This document shows positions 1 to 13,091 of a stretch of DNA of 64,000 bases, one piece after another; position 1 is the stretch's first letter; every line of letters starts with the position of its first letter. The notes beneath the pieces were generated by a model, which ran no database searches, was not told the DNA's origin, and saw nothing but the letters and a program-made list of their open reading frames with translations. Origin of the DNA: Paraspadella gotoi (lineage: Eukaryota; Chaetognatha); contig CM119263.1 of assembly GCA_051294375.1 (NCBI GenBank), positions 16,160,532 through 16,224,531 on the forward strand, given 5' to 3'. Made by a program: the position numbers and the translations under genes.

Positions 1-769
1 TATAAAAATTTTTCGATCAAGAAAGTTCGTAAAATTAATGTCTCGAGCAAAGATATTTTTTTTTAATTTCGGCTGTGCATCTTGAAATATAGATTGAAGA
101 AAATCTACTGGCGAAATTTGTATCATCGTTACAAAGTACTAGCCTATCTACAAGTATATACAAGCGTAATGTCACGAAGTAAACTCTTAAAAAAACTAAA
201 ACAGTGACGATAATCTTTTTGGGTAAGTTAGGATATATCGGGTTGTAATGCCCGAAAAATAAAATCTCATTAGGTTGCCGGAGTCCGAAAACTTGGGAAT
301 TTCCACTGGTATACATGATTGAAACAAATATTTTTTCTTAGCAACTGTTAATAATTTTAGGATCAAATTTAAACCTTTCACTTCCTTAAAGTGGGGTTCA
401 TGTGGAAGGAAGGGGGGGAGGGAAGTTGAATAAAAATGGATCGGTCCTCTGAAGCGCTTGTAGTATCTTATATCTCTGCTTATCTGATCGACTCCAACTT
501 CGTTTCCTTCCTTCCTTCCAACCTTTTTTCAATCTTCCATTTTTTTATACCGTAGATTGTCGAGTCGCTTTTGTGAAAAAAAAAGAGCAAATCGAAAAAA
601 AAAAAGACGGGATCCTTTGGAGGAAAACTCCCGCCTTCAGACGTCCCATCCATTCACTCTCTCTCGCTCTCTCTCATTCTCTCTCTCTCTCTCTCTCACG
701 AAAATCTCGTCCGGCAAAGGCACGCGTGGTTGAAATCGTCATTTCTCTTCACCCTTCATCGTCCGCCCA
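1..769. other. Downstream flank of MMP21, no gene seen
   Basis: AT-rich sequence with a short CT tract at about 655-695. No minus-strand AATAAA was found close to the MMP21 stop. Confidence 0.6.
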
Positions 770-2726
770 TTAAGACGTATCGCAAATATCGTACCATTTC
801 TGCCAAACCTTTGCGGATCGGCGAACGGTATTTACGATCGGGGCGTTACGCTGGTTGTAGGCGAAGTGGGTGAGTTTCCAATAGTCATCGTCCTTCATGA
901 AGTAGACGGTCCGGTCAGTGTACGAGAAGTAAACCGTGTCCAGATCCGAGGGTAGGGGTTCCTCGCCCGGCTCAGGCGGGTAGGCGTCTCTCAGCTTCTT
1001 CGGGCCCCACCCGTCGATGCAGCAGCCTTCGTTGCCTAAGCGGGTCACGTAACCGTAGACCTGAAGGGCAGAGACGCGAGTCGTTTCTGTGTTTAGTGGT
1101 TTACGAGTATTTGGAATAAATCAAACCGAAATGATTAGGTAGAATGTAGAGAGTACAGAGAAATAAATAAATCAAAAGAGAAGGAGTAGGCAAAAAAGGA
1201 TTGAAAAAAGGAAAAGAAGATAAGAGAAAAAAAATTTAGCCCCCCCCCCACTTAAAAAAAATATCAACTCACGTTGTCGCCCTTGAAGAAGTAAAGGTTT
1301 CCGTCTCTCTTATCGAACAAGACGGCGTCGATGTATCCTGGGATGGCGGGGTTGCGCGTTCCAGCCATCGGACCGAAGACTTTTGAAATGTTCTGAGGTT
1401 CAATGATCTGGTCCACGCCATCGATATCCGCGTTGTACCAGTAGACGTACTGACCTGAAAGGTAATTAGTATTTGGATTAAGCTACGCAATTCATTCCTT
1501 AAAAATATATATTTCACTTTTATCACATTCTTAATTATTGATAGGCACTAATGGTCCGCTCTGTTTCACATTTCTTACAAAAAAAATAAATACGGTTTAA
1601 AATTAAAAAGAAACATTTATTTGGATGAAAATTTATAAATAAAACCAAAAAAAGTCCATATTGTTTCAATTTTGCCTCGCGCGTTTCCGTGACAAATCAG
1701 AGTCGATTCCCATGCGTCGATGCCTTATTTCACATCACCCAAGAATTAATTAGCGACACCTACTCCTGATTCCACACCCGCCCTAAACGCTACATGAGAC
1801 GACTTGGCGTTTTTCTCGAGAATCCAAAACATCCTTTTTTGCGCATTTAACACTTGTTCGCACAAACCTCACAAATCTCCTTCTCACAAATTTTAGGATT
1901 TTTTTTTTATTTTTTTCAGATTTTTTAACTTCCATATTTGTCTAATTCTCTTTGGGTTTTTCTTTCTGCGTATTTGGAGAAAAAAAATAAAAAGAAGCAT
2001 TTTTGGTGGGATTTAAAAAGGGATTGTCTTGACGATTTTTCGCGGCCGTTGTGGAAATGGCGGCGGTGGAGTAGGTGGTAGGCGGCGGAGGCGGGTGGGG
2101 GGCGGCGGATGTGGCCGCTGTGCTAGTGGGGGGGGCAACGGCGAATGCGCCGGCGGTGACATCACCTCGTCGGACGGAAAATGTTCGTTCGTAATGCGGC
2201 CAGACAAACGAGGCGAAATTATACTCAAAATATTTTTTTGGGAAAAATGAAAATTTTAAAATTTTAAAAGTGGGAATTAAAAATTGAAATTTGTTTTCGA
2301 ATAAAAACGTGACGTCAATTGTCTGAGCGAGCTGCCGGCGCCAGTGATTGGCCATTGCCGGCGCCGCTGGCGCCTTGAATTGACATTTTAATTTTTATCA
2401 AAAGATTGAGGTAAAAAATTGAAGGGGAATGGATGGAAATGTTTGGTTCGGGGATCGGTCCTAATTTTTGAGAGATTGAAATTTCAAAGCTTAAAAGGCT
2501 CTTTTCGTGATTTTTAATTCACAACTACATGATCAGAATCATATTTAAATAAGAAGATATATGTAATACGTATATATCCTTATTAAGGAAAAAAATGATG
2601 GAAGCAAGACGCAAATTGTGCTTTTTTTTCAATTTTTAAAAAAATGATGTCATGATAATGTCATCTTGACTTTAAAAGCAAGGTAGCAACAGCAAAGAGA
2701 CCGATCAATATATGTTACATAACAAC

Positions 2727-2787
<61 letters not shown>

Positions 2788-3925
2788 CATCTTTAGAGGC
2801 GAGGAGAATTCTTTTCGACATTTTCGCAACAACTCACGAAATTCGCTCCCCTTATGCCGAACCCGGGAAAATATTGTTCCCGTTTCAAAGGGTGGGGAGG
2901 GAAGGGGGGGCACACAAAGAGTGGGAGACCCAAATATTCTTTTTATCCAGTGGAAGATTTTTTTTTTTTCATCTGCAACCGAAAAAAAAGGACGTTCTTA
3001 TCTTCTTTTTTTTCCTCATTCTCTGAGTCAAGAGGGCGATTTTTTTTGGTGGGAGAAAAAATTGGAGGGGGGGTGGAAGGAGAGGCTTTTTATTCTTTCC
3101 TTCCGGCCGATTTAAACCAAAACAAAACGGTCTAATAAAAAAATTAAAAAACAGTTTGCGTATAAGGTCAAATTTTTATTTCAAATATAATGAATATTGT
3201 ATTGTGTCATCTTTTGTAATTGAGGCTTCTATAACTGGCTAATTATAAAATGTTTTTTTTAATATTTTAGTAGAACCTTTTTTTTTAATTTCTCGTTCAT
3301 TTTGTTTCTTTCACATGGCGAGGGTTGTTATACTTCCTACCCCCTCAAATATCCGCTACAAGAGGGCGTTCCCCCGATTTACCTTCTTTTTCTTTCTAAT
3401 TTTTTTTTTTCAATTTAATTTTTTTTGTGTTGTTTTGTTTTCGTTTCGAACCACAAAGACTTATGATTGAGTATAAAGCGGTTAGAGAGTTAAAAAGAGA
3501 ACACGCACAGCTGGTTAAAACGTTTTAGTTGTTTCTCTCAGCCTTTGATGAACTTAAAAGTCTATCTCTCTTCACTCTCTTTTTTTTTCTTTCTCTCTAT
3601 ATCGCTTTAAGTTTTTCCGTCCGTCCGTCTTTTTTTTTATTTCTCTCTTTTTCTGATTTTTTGCAATCATCATTTGTACGATTTGGAGTATTGTTTGAAA
3701 CTAATCGATCCCAATTGATTTTTTTTTCCCTTGTCATTTTGTCTGCGGCCCTCCTCTTCCCCCTCTTTCCGACCCAAGCCATCTCCCACCTCCCCTCACG
3801 GTTTGGACGGCGATGGCGCATCGTTAACTCGACGTAGTAAAAAGTAGTTTTGTAGAGTAGCGATCGAGTGGCCACATTTTCCCTCCTCTTTCTCCTCTTT
3901 CTCCTCTCTCTTTTCATTTCTCACA

Positions 3926-3997
<72 letters not shown>

Positions 3998-6753
3998 GAT
4001 CACGATGGTTATTCATCCCGGACATTTCTCATTGACGGGGAGGATCAGGTGACGGCTTCACTAATTCGCCTTGTAAAATCCTTCCTGGCCTACATCCTTT
4101 TTCCTGGGAGAGTGACTCCCCACCTACCGACCGCACACCTCATCTGTCACTCACCTACGCGATAGGAAACCGCCTCTTTCCCAGGCCTTACCTCACGACC
4201 AAATACTCCCCCCTCCCAGTGCGTAATCTTTTTTCCCCGATTAAATCGCCCATTAATCCCGAACGCCTTTTTCCCCCCATCTCCGTCCCCCTCCAATTTT
4301 AAAGAACCAGGGACCAACGCGGCCTCGCAATATAAATAAAAAAGTAACTAACAGGAAGTACAATATTATTCTTTCCTTCCCCCTCATGACGCTTTCTCCA
4401 AAACAACCTTTTTTTTTAGAAAGGAAAACGTTTTATTTATTTTTTTTTTTACTCCAGAGTCGTTGGACCTCATCATCGATACTCCTGAAACGCTTTGCTT
4501 CTTTTTTTTTCTTTTCGCATTATTATAATAACCGACTCTTTCTTTGTTCCTCACTCCTGAGCCAGCGAAAATATTTGAACGCAATTGCGTGGTAATCGGT
4601 TGCAATCGTATAATGTGAATTGTGAAATATCGACAGTAAATTTATTGTTGTATATTATTATACACATAGGCGTATAATAATATTAACACTTCAATTCTTT
4701 CTATTAAGTTTTTGACTCGACCTTTCAATCTCAGGTTTAAACTCTTTTTTGAATTTGTGTTACGAAGATAGAAAAAAAGGAAGATAGGAAAGGAAGAGGT
4801 ACAAAGATTTTCTTTTTCAAATGGCCAAAATAAATTTCAAGATGGACTATTTAATAAGGAAAAGCTGGTAGAAAAATAAACCACATTGTGATTATTAATT
4901 TTCTTAGAAACATCTGATGACCTTCATGACTCTCACATCATCTAATTGATTTTACGTATTAATTAATAGAGCGACTAATAAAGACTTATAAATCTCATTT
5001 TCACCCGTCATCGTAATTCACGTCAAACTAATTTCCATCGGCTGCCAGAATCGCGACTGAATCAGAAAGAACGAAGACTCACCTTTGAAGAAGAGAGTCT
5101 CGTCCCTAGTGAAGGTCCAGATGTGAGTGAAGGCGTCAACGGGGTAAGGCAGACCCTTCCACTCGGGGGCGATGAGGAGGGGGTCGCCGTAACGAGTTCG
5201 GTTGTGGCGGTTCTCGTACATCCAGTACATTCCTAGGGGAAGTTTTTTTTTTTTTTAAATATGTTATGCCCATTGCCCAGCGTTTTATTCAAACCCTTTA
5301 AATTCCATTAATCTTTAGGAAGGTGATAACTTACCCGCGCGAAAAAAGTAAGTGTTGTAGATGAGTTGTCCGTCGATTCTTCGTCGAACCCAATCGAAGA
5401 CGACGTCAAAGTTCAGCTTGCAGACCCCTGGCGGTCGGAAAAGAAAATACGGAAAATACATTAACTTTCGCCTCGGAATGAAATCTGCCCAGCCTTTCTG
5501 CCACCTTCACACTTTATGCTTATGTACGAAGCTCTAATCTTTTTCAATGTCATATCGTCAGCAAAAGAGTCGGCATGGTCGACTTGGACACCGGCGGTGT
5601 CGGCATTCAACTCTCTTTCTCTATCTAGCGTCGGTCGTCTAGGCGTGTTTTTTCTTTCTGTTTCCAATTTATTATAACCAAAATTCCCTTCGGAGGGTAA
5701 ATGAAGAGGAGGGGGAGGCGGAAGAGCAACAGGAGAAATGGAGAGTAGCGAAAAGTATGAAATGAAGAAGAGGACGGAAGATGAAGAAGAGGAGGAAAGG
5801 GGATCGATTTTCATTCACAAATAATTCAGGTTTTCATTTCTCGATTAACGGCTTCGAAAAAAAAAAATTTCCCCCTGAAATTATATCAGTTTTTAATGGC
5901 GAAGATCGAAAAGATGGAGGGAAGAGGTTGAGTGAAGGGGGGGGATCACGTTACCATAATCAAATCCATGGTGGGAACAATGGGCCGCCTCAGGTTTAAT
6001 TGAGACGAACCAATTAGTAGAGTAAGAGTTATTGGCGAGCCGAAAAGAAGCGGAATAAGGATGTAGCGAGAGAGAGAAAGTAACGTTAATCATAATGGGC
6101 CGGTGGCCATATTTCCCTTAAGAAGTCTACTTTTTTTTTTACCTTATTTTTTCACTGTCCTTTAGGATCTCTCTCAACTACTTTTCTTCTCACGTTCTTC
6201 TTTCTCCTCCACAGAATCTCTTTACTCCACCCAGTCTTTCCGAAATCTTCATTTTCCTCTCGGCCCGAATCCTCCCCGCACGCTCGGGATTACGTTAATG
6301 ATGAGCCTTTCTCGGGAGCCTTTCTCCTTCTCCCCCTCGTCCCTCTTTCTCTCATTCTACTTCCCGCCCCCACTGGTTCCCCCCCTTTTTTGTCAGCTCC
6401 AGGCGAGAAAATCCTCCGGATTTGCGGTGAGATTTCATCTCACTTTCTCGCTTTGTCTTTCCGTAAAATGGAACTGAAGTAAAAAAATGATGTTTGCGCA
6501 GTGGTAACGTTTTACTTATTATATTTACTAAAAATGTATATTGTATAATTAGTGGTATATAAAGAGGAATAGAATACCCCACGGCTAACAAAAAACCCGA
6601 AGCAGGCCGGGTGATTGCTAAGTGGTGACATGGCCGTGATATTAGCGATGGTGAAATGGGTGGTCTATGAGAGATGAGTGCTCAAGAGGAGGAGGCCAAC
6701 GTCTTTATGTCGAATCTTCAAATTGTTGACCTAAGACTTAACTCAGATTTAGA

Positions 6754-6803
<50 letters not shown>

Positions 6804-7275
6804 TCACGTGGTCTTTCAATAAGTTCTGCCTATTTTCTCTTAGTTCAAAGGCGACATTGTTGACCGTCAACGCTTCCTCTCTCACGAATTCACTTTCTTT
6901 CAACTTTGTTTTTTTGCTAATTGAAAAAACTCACAAAAAAAGTCAGTTGTGAAATTGGGATGAAATTTACCACCAAACTGGCGACGGAAAGTTGAAGACT
7001 CGCGAACGACGACGACGACGACGACAGCGACGAAGAAGACGATTCATGAACCAAAACGACGACGACGACGACGACGACAACGGCGCTGGAGACCGCATTC
7101 CACGATATTTTTTCGAGTAGGTGGACGACGACGACGTCGGAGGTGCTGGAGAGAATGTTTGTTCTCGCATCAGTCGACGCAACCTCATTTCTACGCCCTC
7201 ACCCCCCTCCTCAACTCCTCCTCACCCTTATCTTACTCCTTCCTCACCTTTCTTCAAACTGCTCCTCTTTTCGCT

Positions 7276-7336
<61 letters not shown>

Positions 7337-8497
7337 CTTCTGCATTATTTTCCCCGCGTTTGTTCAGAGATTTTTTTTTCTTTGTTCTATTTGTGAAAAA
7401 TTCCATATCTTTTCGCATTTACTTTCCCACATAAAGTCGAAGTCCGCATGCGGGGAGAAACGAGGGAGGAATTCCCTTTTTTTTCACTCGCGAGGTTTGC
7501 TTCTCTTTTTTTTTTACGCGAGATCAACTTGTCGCATTTTCCCTTTAAAATCAAGATGATAAACATGATTGTGATATTGATAAAAGCAGTTGGTCGCGGA
7601 GAGTTTACAAATTTTAATTTCGCGTTTCCAGTGTTTAAAATCAGTTACGTTTCATTAAGTAATTTTGATATTTTATATTTTTCTATGAATGAATCGCTGG
7701 TAAGAACCGATTTAAAATTTATCCATTCGTTTAATTAATAAGCTTTGGTCGGGCAAATTTGGGTTAGGCCCTCCATCCATCCCTCTTACAAGATAATGAC
7801 ATAGCAGGACCAATCAAAGCAAGCCAAGTCTTTTCTCCTTTAAAAGGCTCCCTTTCTTGCCCGTGCCTTTTCAGTTTTCACAAGCCCTAAATCCTGACCG
7901 CCCTTTTCCTGTCCGCCCTCAAATCGACCCCCAACCCCTTTCCTCGACCCGCCCGGTTCTCGCTTTCTCGAGTCCGATCTTCCTGTTTGTCCTTCCAAAT
8001 CGGATCACTCGAGTATCAACGACATCCTGGTCACTCGAAAATTTCCAAAACCTCTGCTATTTTTACCCTTTTGAGTTTGACCCTCGCCACCCGGGTACTC
8101 CTCCTCCTCGTCCTGCTCTCTTCCTCCCTCATTCCGAGTTTCCTTAAATACGCTAATATTTATCCCCGTTGTTGTTGGCGACGAAGCACGTCGAGGCGAG
8201 CGAGAAGGAAAATAAAGAAGAGAAGGAGGGGAAGAAAAGAGACGCGTGTGAAACAATTTAAGATCGATAATGAGACGGGGTTAATCCTCCCCAACTCGGC
8301 GTGTCCCCAGGCGTCGCGAACTCCGAGGCGAGAGAGACGGAGGGTGCGAGAGAGAGAGAGAGAGAATGAGAGAGAGAGAGACCGAGCGAGAGTGTGAAAG
8401 AGCGAGAGCGAGAGAGTGAAAAGGAAAGAACGAGACGGTGGAATCCTCTTTTGCATCGAGTTCGAATCGGGGTCGGAGGTCACCACCCGTCGAGCGG

Positions 8498-8553
<56 letters not shown>

Positions 8554-11430
8554 AGAGAGAGGAGAGAATTCCCCGCTGAGAGGGGAAGGCACCGGGGACG
8601 GCGCGTAGTGAATCGGTGTTGGAAAAGGGCTTGAAGTAGAGAAAAGAAAAAAGAAAAGAAAGAAAAAAGTAAGAAAAGAAGTTTTTGTTTCAACTTTGCT
8701 CCGGCGTCTTCCACTTCGGGTCAACAATGGAAAGAGGATTTTGGGAGGGAACTCCAGACGAGCAGTCGCCGCTTTAGGCGTTAATTCCCTCCCTCTCTGC
8801 CTCTCTCTGCACTCTCACTCTCTCTCTCCCTCTCTCACTTTTTCTCGCTCTTTCTCGCTCCCACTTTGATTGTCTTCATTCAAATGCTTCGTAAAATACA
8901 AAGACATCACAATAACATCAGAATAACAAAATTTCTAAATACTTAAATTGGATTTTAAAATGAAATCTAAGTAACATTTAGAAATAATTGAACGTGACGA
9001 TAACAGAACATAACTCTTTCATAACATCATAATAACCTCTTCAAGTATGGGTCCTAGAGTCAACGCGATGCATCCACTTGGAAAACAAAAAAAATTGTTT
9101 TTACTTAATTTTTTTTCATTTTTGCACACAAAAAAATTTATTGTGCGACTTCCCGCCGAGTGTGCAAATCCCAAACGCTCTACTCCCCGTGGGGACAAGA
9201 TCATTCTTCCGCATAACTCTCAAGGACGGAGAGAGAGAGAGAGAGAGAGACAGGAAAGAAAGAGTAAAAAAGCGGGGGAAGGGCAGAATGAAAAAATGAA
9301 AAATAAGGAACTCAGTAGGTTTATGGTTGCTTCTGCAAAGGAGGTGCGTCGAAATTTTTAAAAAGTCTCCCTAATTTTCAAACCTTTTTTTAAAAATTTT
9401 TTATACCAACTTTTCGAAAACTTTACTGGCTTTACTTAACTTTTTATTATTTTTTTGTTTTACCCTATATTTTTTTAAGTTGATCTGTCTGTTTGTCTGT
9501 CTCTGACCCTCTCTCTCCCTCTCTCTCTCTCCATTTTTACAAATAATTGAATTTCAAACCGACTTGCTACTTTTTCGAGGTAAAAATCCGCGAAATGACA
9601 TTTTGCGAATTTGTTGATCTTCTTGAGCTTTTATTCTTTTCGTGCGTCATATTTTCTTTTTCCGTTTTGCCCTTTTTACGCTTCCCCCCCCCCCCCCCGC
9701 CATTTTTTTTCGTCTGAAGAATTCTAAAAAATATAGCCATTGCTTAAATTTCTCATTCGAGGCCGAGTTGGCAGAAATATACTACTGAAAGTGCTACTGA
9801 ATTTAATGTAAATGCTAAATATCCACATATTCTAATTTTAATATGTAACAGGGCCGAAACACAAAAAGCCGATTTATTCCAAGCACAATAAAAATTTGAA
9901 TCTCCCATCAAACTCCCTTTCTCATCTAAGAATTCCCCAATACTTCTCCAATCCCCAATCTCCCCAATCTCCAATCCCTACTTCTCCAATCCCAGCCACC
10001 TTTCTCTCCAACTGACCGTATATGGCTTGTATCTCCTTGCGGTCTTGCCAGCCGAGCTCGAAATCGTTGTTCGGATGGTGCGACGTGTAGATCGCGAACA
10101 TGATAGAGTAAGGCCTGAGGACGAGATTACGATGATTAATGGAACAGTTTCGTTCGAGATGAAATGGACGACAGATTTGGATCCCCGGATGATCGTCTTT
10201 CGCGCAAATACGGTTCTGCCCTCCAGAGTTTATAATATAGTAGTATATAATAGTAGTAATAGTAATAGTATCTAATTGTAATAATCGTATGTAAAGTATA
10301 ATAGTAGCTTCCCTACGGATAGCTCCAAGCCCCTTGAACCTTACCTCCGCGTGTGTGTGAGCCCCAGCACGTGGCCGATCTCGTGCACGGCCACCTTGAG
10401 AAGCGATTTCCCGAAGGGGGAATTGACGGTGTACTGCTCGTCGTCGTCGAGGTGAATGGCGCGTCCGTAGGTGGAGTGGGCCAAGTCACCTCCGAAGCCG
10501 TCGAACTGCCGGTCGCACGAGAGATGCCAGGCTGAAGTGGGAAAATACGGCTTTGTAGTTTAACATATTAGTTACAATTTACAGTTTTTACGACTATTAC
10601 TTTCATTTTTGTTTTCAGGTTTCTCTGCTTTTCCTTTATATTTTTGAAGAAGAAGAATACATATATATATATATATATCCGTTTATTAAAGTCATTAAAA
10701 ATAAAGAAGTACTATATATCCAGAATTAAATGAAAATTTCAGGGTATTTTTTCATAATATATTACAAAATAACGAATTTCCCCCTCCTTTTCTTGAATGG
10801 AAAGAGGAAGTCTGTGTATCGTCACAGAAAATGAAAAAAACGAAACAAAAAAGTGAAAAAAAGTAACTGAAAAAATATACACGTAGAAAAAAAACCATCT
10901 GGAATCCACGATCTCGAAAATATCTCTGGCTACCTTTTGCGGAAGTATGTAAAAAATGCGATGGGTTTTTTGTTAATGCCGGTACTCGGACTGCTCCAAA
11001 AAATACCTGGCCTAACAAATTTTTAAACCATCAGCTGCCAAATCGGATTTGCGGGTTTCCATTTAATAATGATCATAAACCACAGGATGAATTTGATGAT
11101 GTTTATGCACAATGAAAAGTCGCATACTATTTCCTATCATTAAAATTGAAATATTGAAAAAAAGGCAATGGCCAAAAGGGATAGAATTTCTATCTTTCTT
11201 TCACTTTTATTGAAAATCGTAGTCGGCCAATCCTCAACATCGACGCAAACAATTTATCTCCAGATCCTGAAACATCAGTGATCTGCATCCTGCGATGAGG
11301 AATGTTTGCTGACCTTTAATCACCTTAAACCGGTGAAATGCAGTCACAATGATTGGCCGCTGACTCGAATAAAACGAAGATTGCACATCCGACGGTTCAC
11401 CGAGTCGCAAAGGAGAGGCGAAAGGTTTTG

Positions 11431-11484
<54 letters not shown>

Positions 11485-11657
11485 AAAAGATAAAAGATGA
11501 AGTAAATGAGTCCGTACGAGGGAAAGCAATGAGAGCGAGACAAGCGGAAGAGAAGAGAGAAGGGACAAGGACGATACGCGCATCATTCAATCACTTTTTG
11601 AAAGACGTCGACCGGGAATTTAAGGAACGCGCGCCGCGATAAAGCCAAAGGGTAGGA

Positions 11658-11702
<45 letters not shown>

Positions 11703-13044
11703 GGAAAATCTATCATAGACATAAAAACTGTAAAAGAGTCGAAACTCCTACCCTAACATCATCCACCTCTTAATTTCGAACATTGCCCTCGAAATTGTTA
11801 TGTTTATCGAAAATCTCAATGTTTGTTTACGTTTGGCCTTCAAAATTTTCGACTAAAAAAGTAAATTGGTCGTCTATTTAAATTTTTTTTCTCTATCGTT
11901 TGACGGAAGGAAAAATAAATTCCGGTGGCCGAAAAAAGAGAAAAGTGGTTACGTAAACTGTGGAAACAGAAGGGAGTTGAGGGGAGGGCTGGGGGGCTGA
12001 GATTGGGGGGGAGGATGGGCTGAGACTGGGGGGAAGGGCTGGGGGGGGCTGAGATTCGAATTGGGAGACGTGGGGAGGAGGAACAGAGGTTGAAAGGGAC
12101 AATAGAGTTATACAAGCCCCTGTTGGGGCTTATTTTTTCAGAACGGCCTATTTCATGTCATATTTATAATTTAATTAGTTTTTTGAATTAAAAATTAAAA
12201 TAAAGTTAAAGTTATTGAGGTTAAGGATTTAGTTAATGATTAATTAGGGTTAAGTATTAAGATTAAAGATTAAAGTCTCAAAATAAATCGTTGTTGACTC
12301 TCATAAAAAAATTTTTTCAAGGTTAAGAGTTAAAATTAAAAATTAAAAATAATTGTTTAGGGTTCGGGTTTAAGATTAGGGATAAGGGTTAAAGTTTGTG
12401 TTATAAGTTTAAGACCAAATTTATATTAAATATTATGTTATGACTATATTATCTAATAAAAATTATTGTTTGTTATACAAAAACTGTTTTTCTAAAATAT
12501 TAAATATTATTAAAGTTCTAAAATAAACGAACAGAAATGGGGCACTCTTAGAAAAGAGAGCCGTTGTTATGACTAAGATAATTCCGGTCCGGTTTTCGAT
12601 GGTCTCTTTTCGAAAATTACGATATCCTTTCCTGACTTTTTTTTTCATAAGGTGAACCACTTTATATTTTCTGTTTATTCACTCGCGAAATGGAAAGGCC
12701 GACGTCTTTTGTTTTCCGTCGAACAGAAAATACCTGAGATGGCGCTCGCGGCGGGAGATTCGGCGGGACCGAGAAAAATTTGAAGACGTACAATAAAATA
12801 AAAACCGAAAAAGGATAAACATACGAAGCTCGGGAATTTAAAATTTTTCTAGGATATTCTTCGCTGACGTAAATGTTTGGGTTAGAAATTTTGTTCTAAG
12901 AGACTGCACTATCTTTAAATATATAAAGAAAAATGTTAAAAGAAAAAAGAAAACACAAAAAAGAAAAGACAAAAGCGATGAAAAATTAATCTGGGAATAA
13001 GAATATAAAAATCTTCGTCGATGGCAACCGAATGTTTTCTTTTG

Positions 13045-13091
<47 letters not shown>

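Larger units (their letters stand above)
1455..5082 (-). other. MMP21 intron 12 (3.6 kb)
   Basis: Contains CT tracts, homopolymer T/A runs and a GGC-rich patch at about 2040-2160. No exon was recognised; flanking exon phases join without one. Confidence 0.8.
5428..10016 (-). other. MMP21 intron 10 (4.6 kb)
   Basis: CT/GA microsatellites at 6.76, 7.28, 8.35-8.55 and 9.23 kb, a GAC-repeat patch at 7.0-7.13 kb, and a diverged piece of the ~324-bp repeat at 7.7 kb. No coding exon was seen. Confidence 0.8.

Noticed and set aside
5461-5814. 117-aa minus-strand frame just upstream of MMP21 exon 11
   Set aside because: Exons 10 and 11 join in phase without it; its composition is low-complexity (Ser and Pro runs).
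8160-8727. Long minus-strand Ser/Leu-rich reading frames (148-184 aa)
   Set aside because: They are produced by (GA)n/(CT)n tracts read in three frames; the flanks show no family features. The same applies to frames at 25.45-25.86, 21.3-21.7 and 7.1-7.6 kb.
10027-10535. Plus-strand frames opposite MMP21 exons 9 and 10
   Set aside because: The minus strand encodes the zinc-site and Met-turn exons with good splice sites; the plus frames are antisense shadows.
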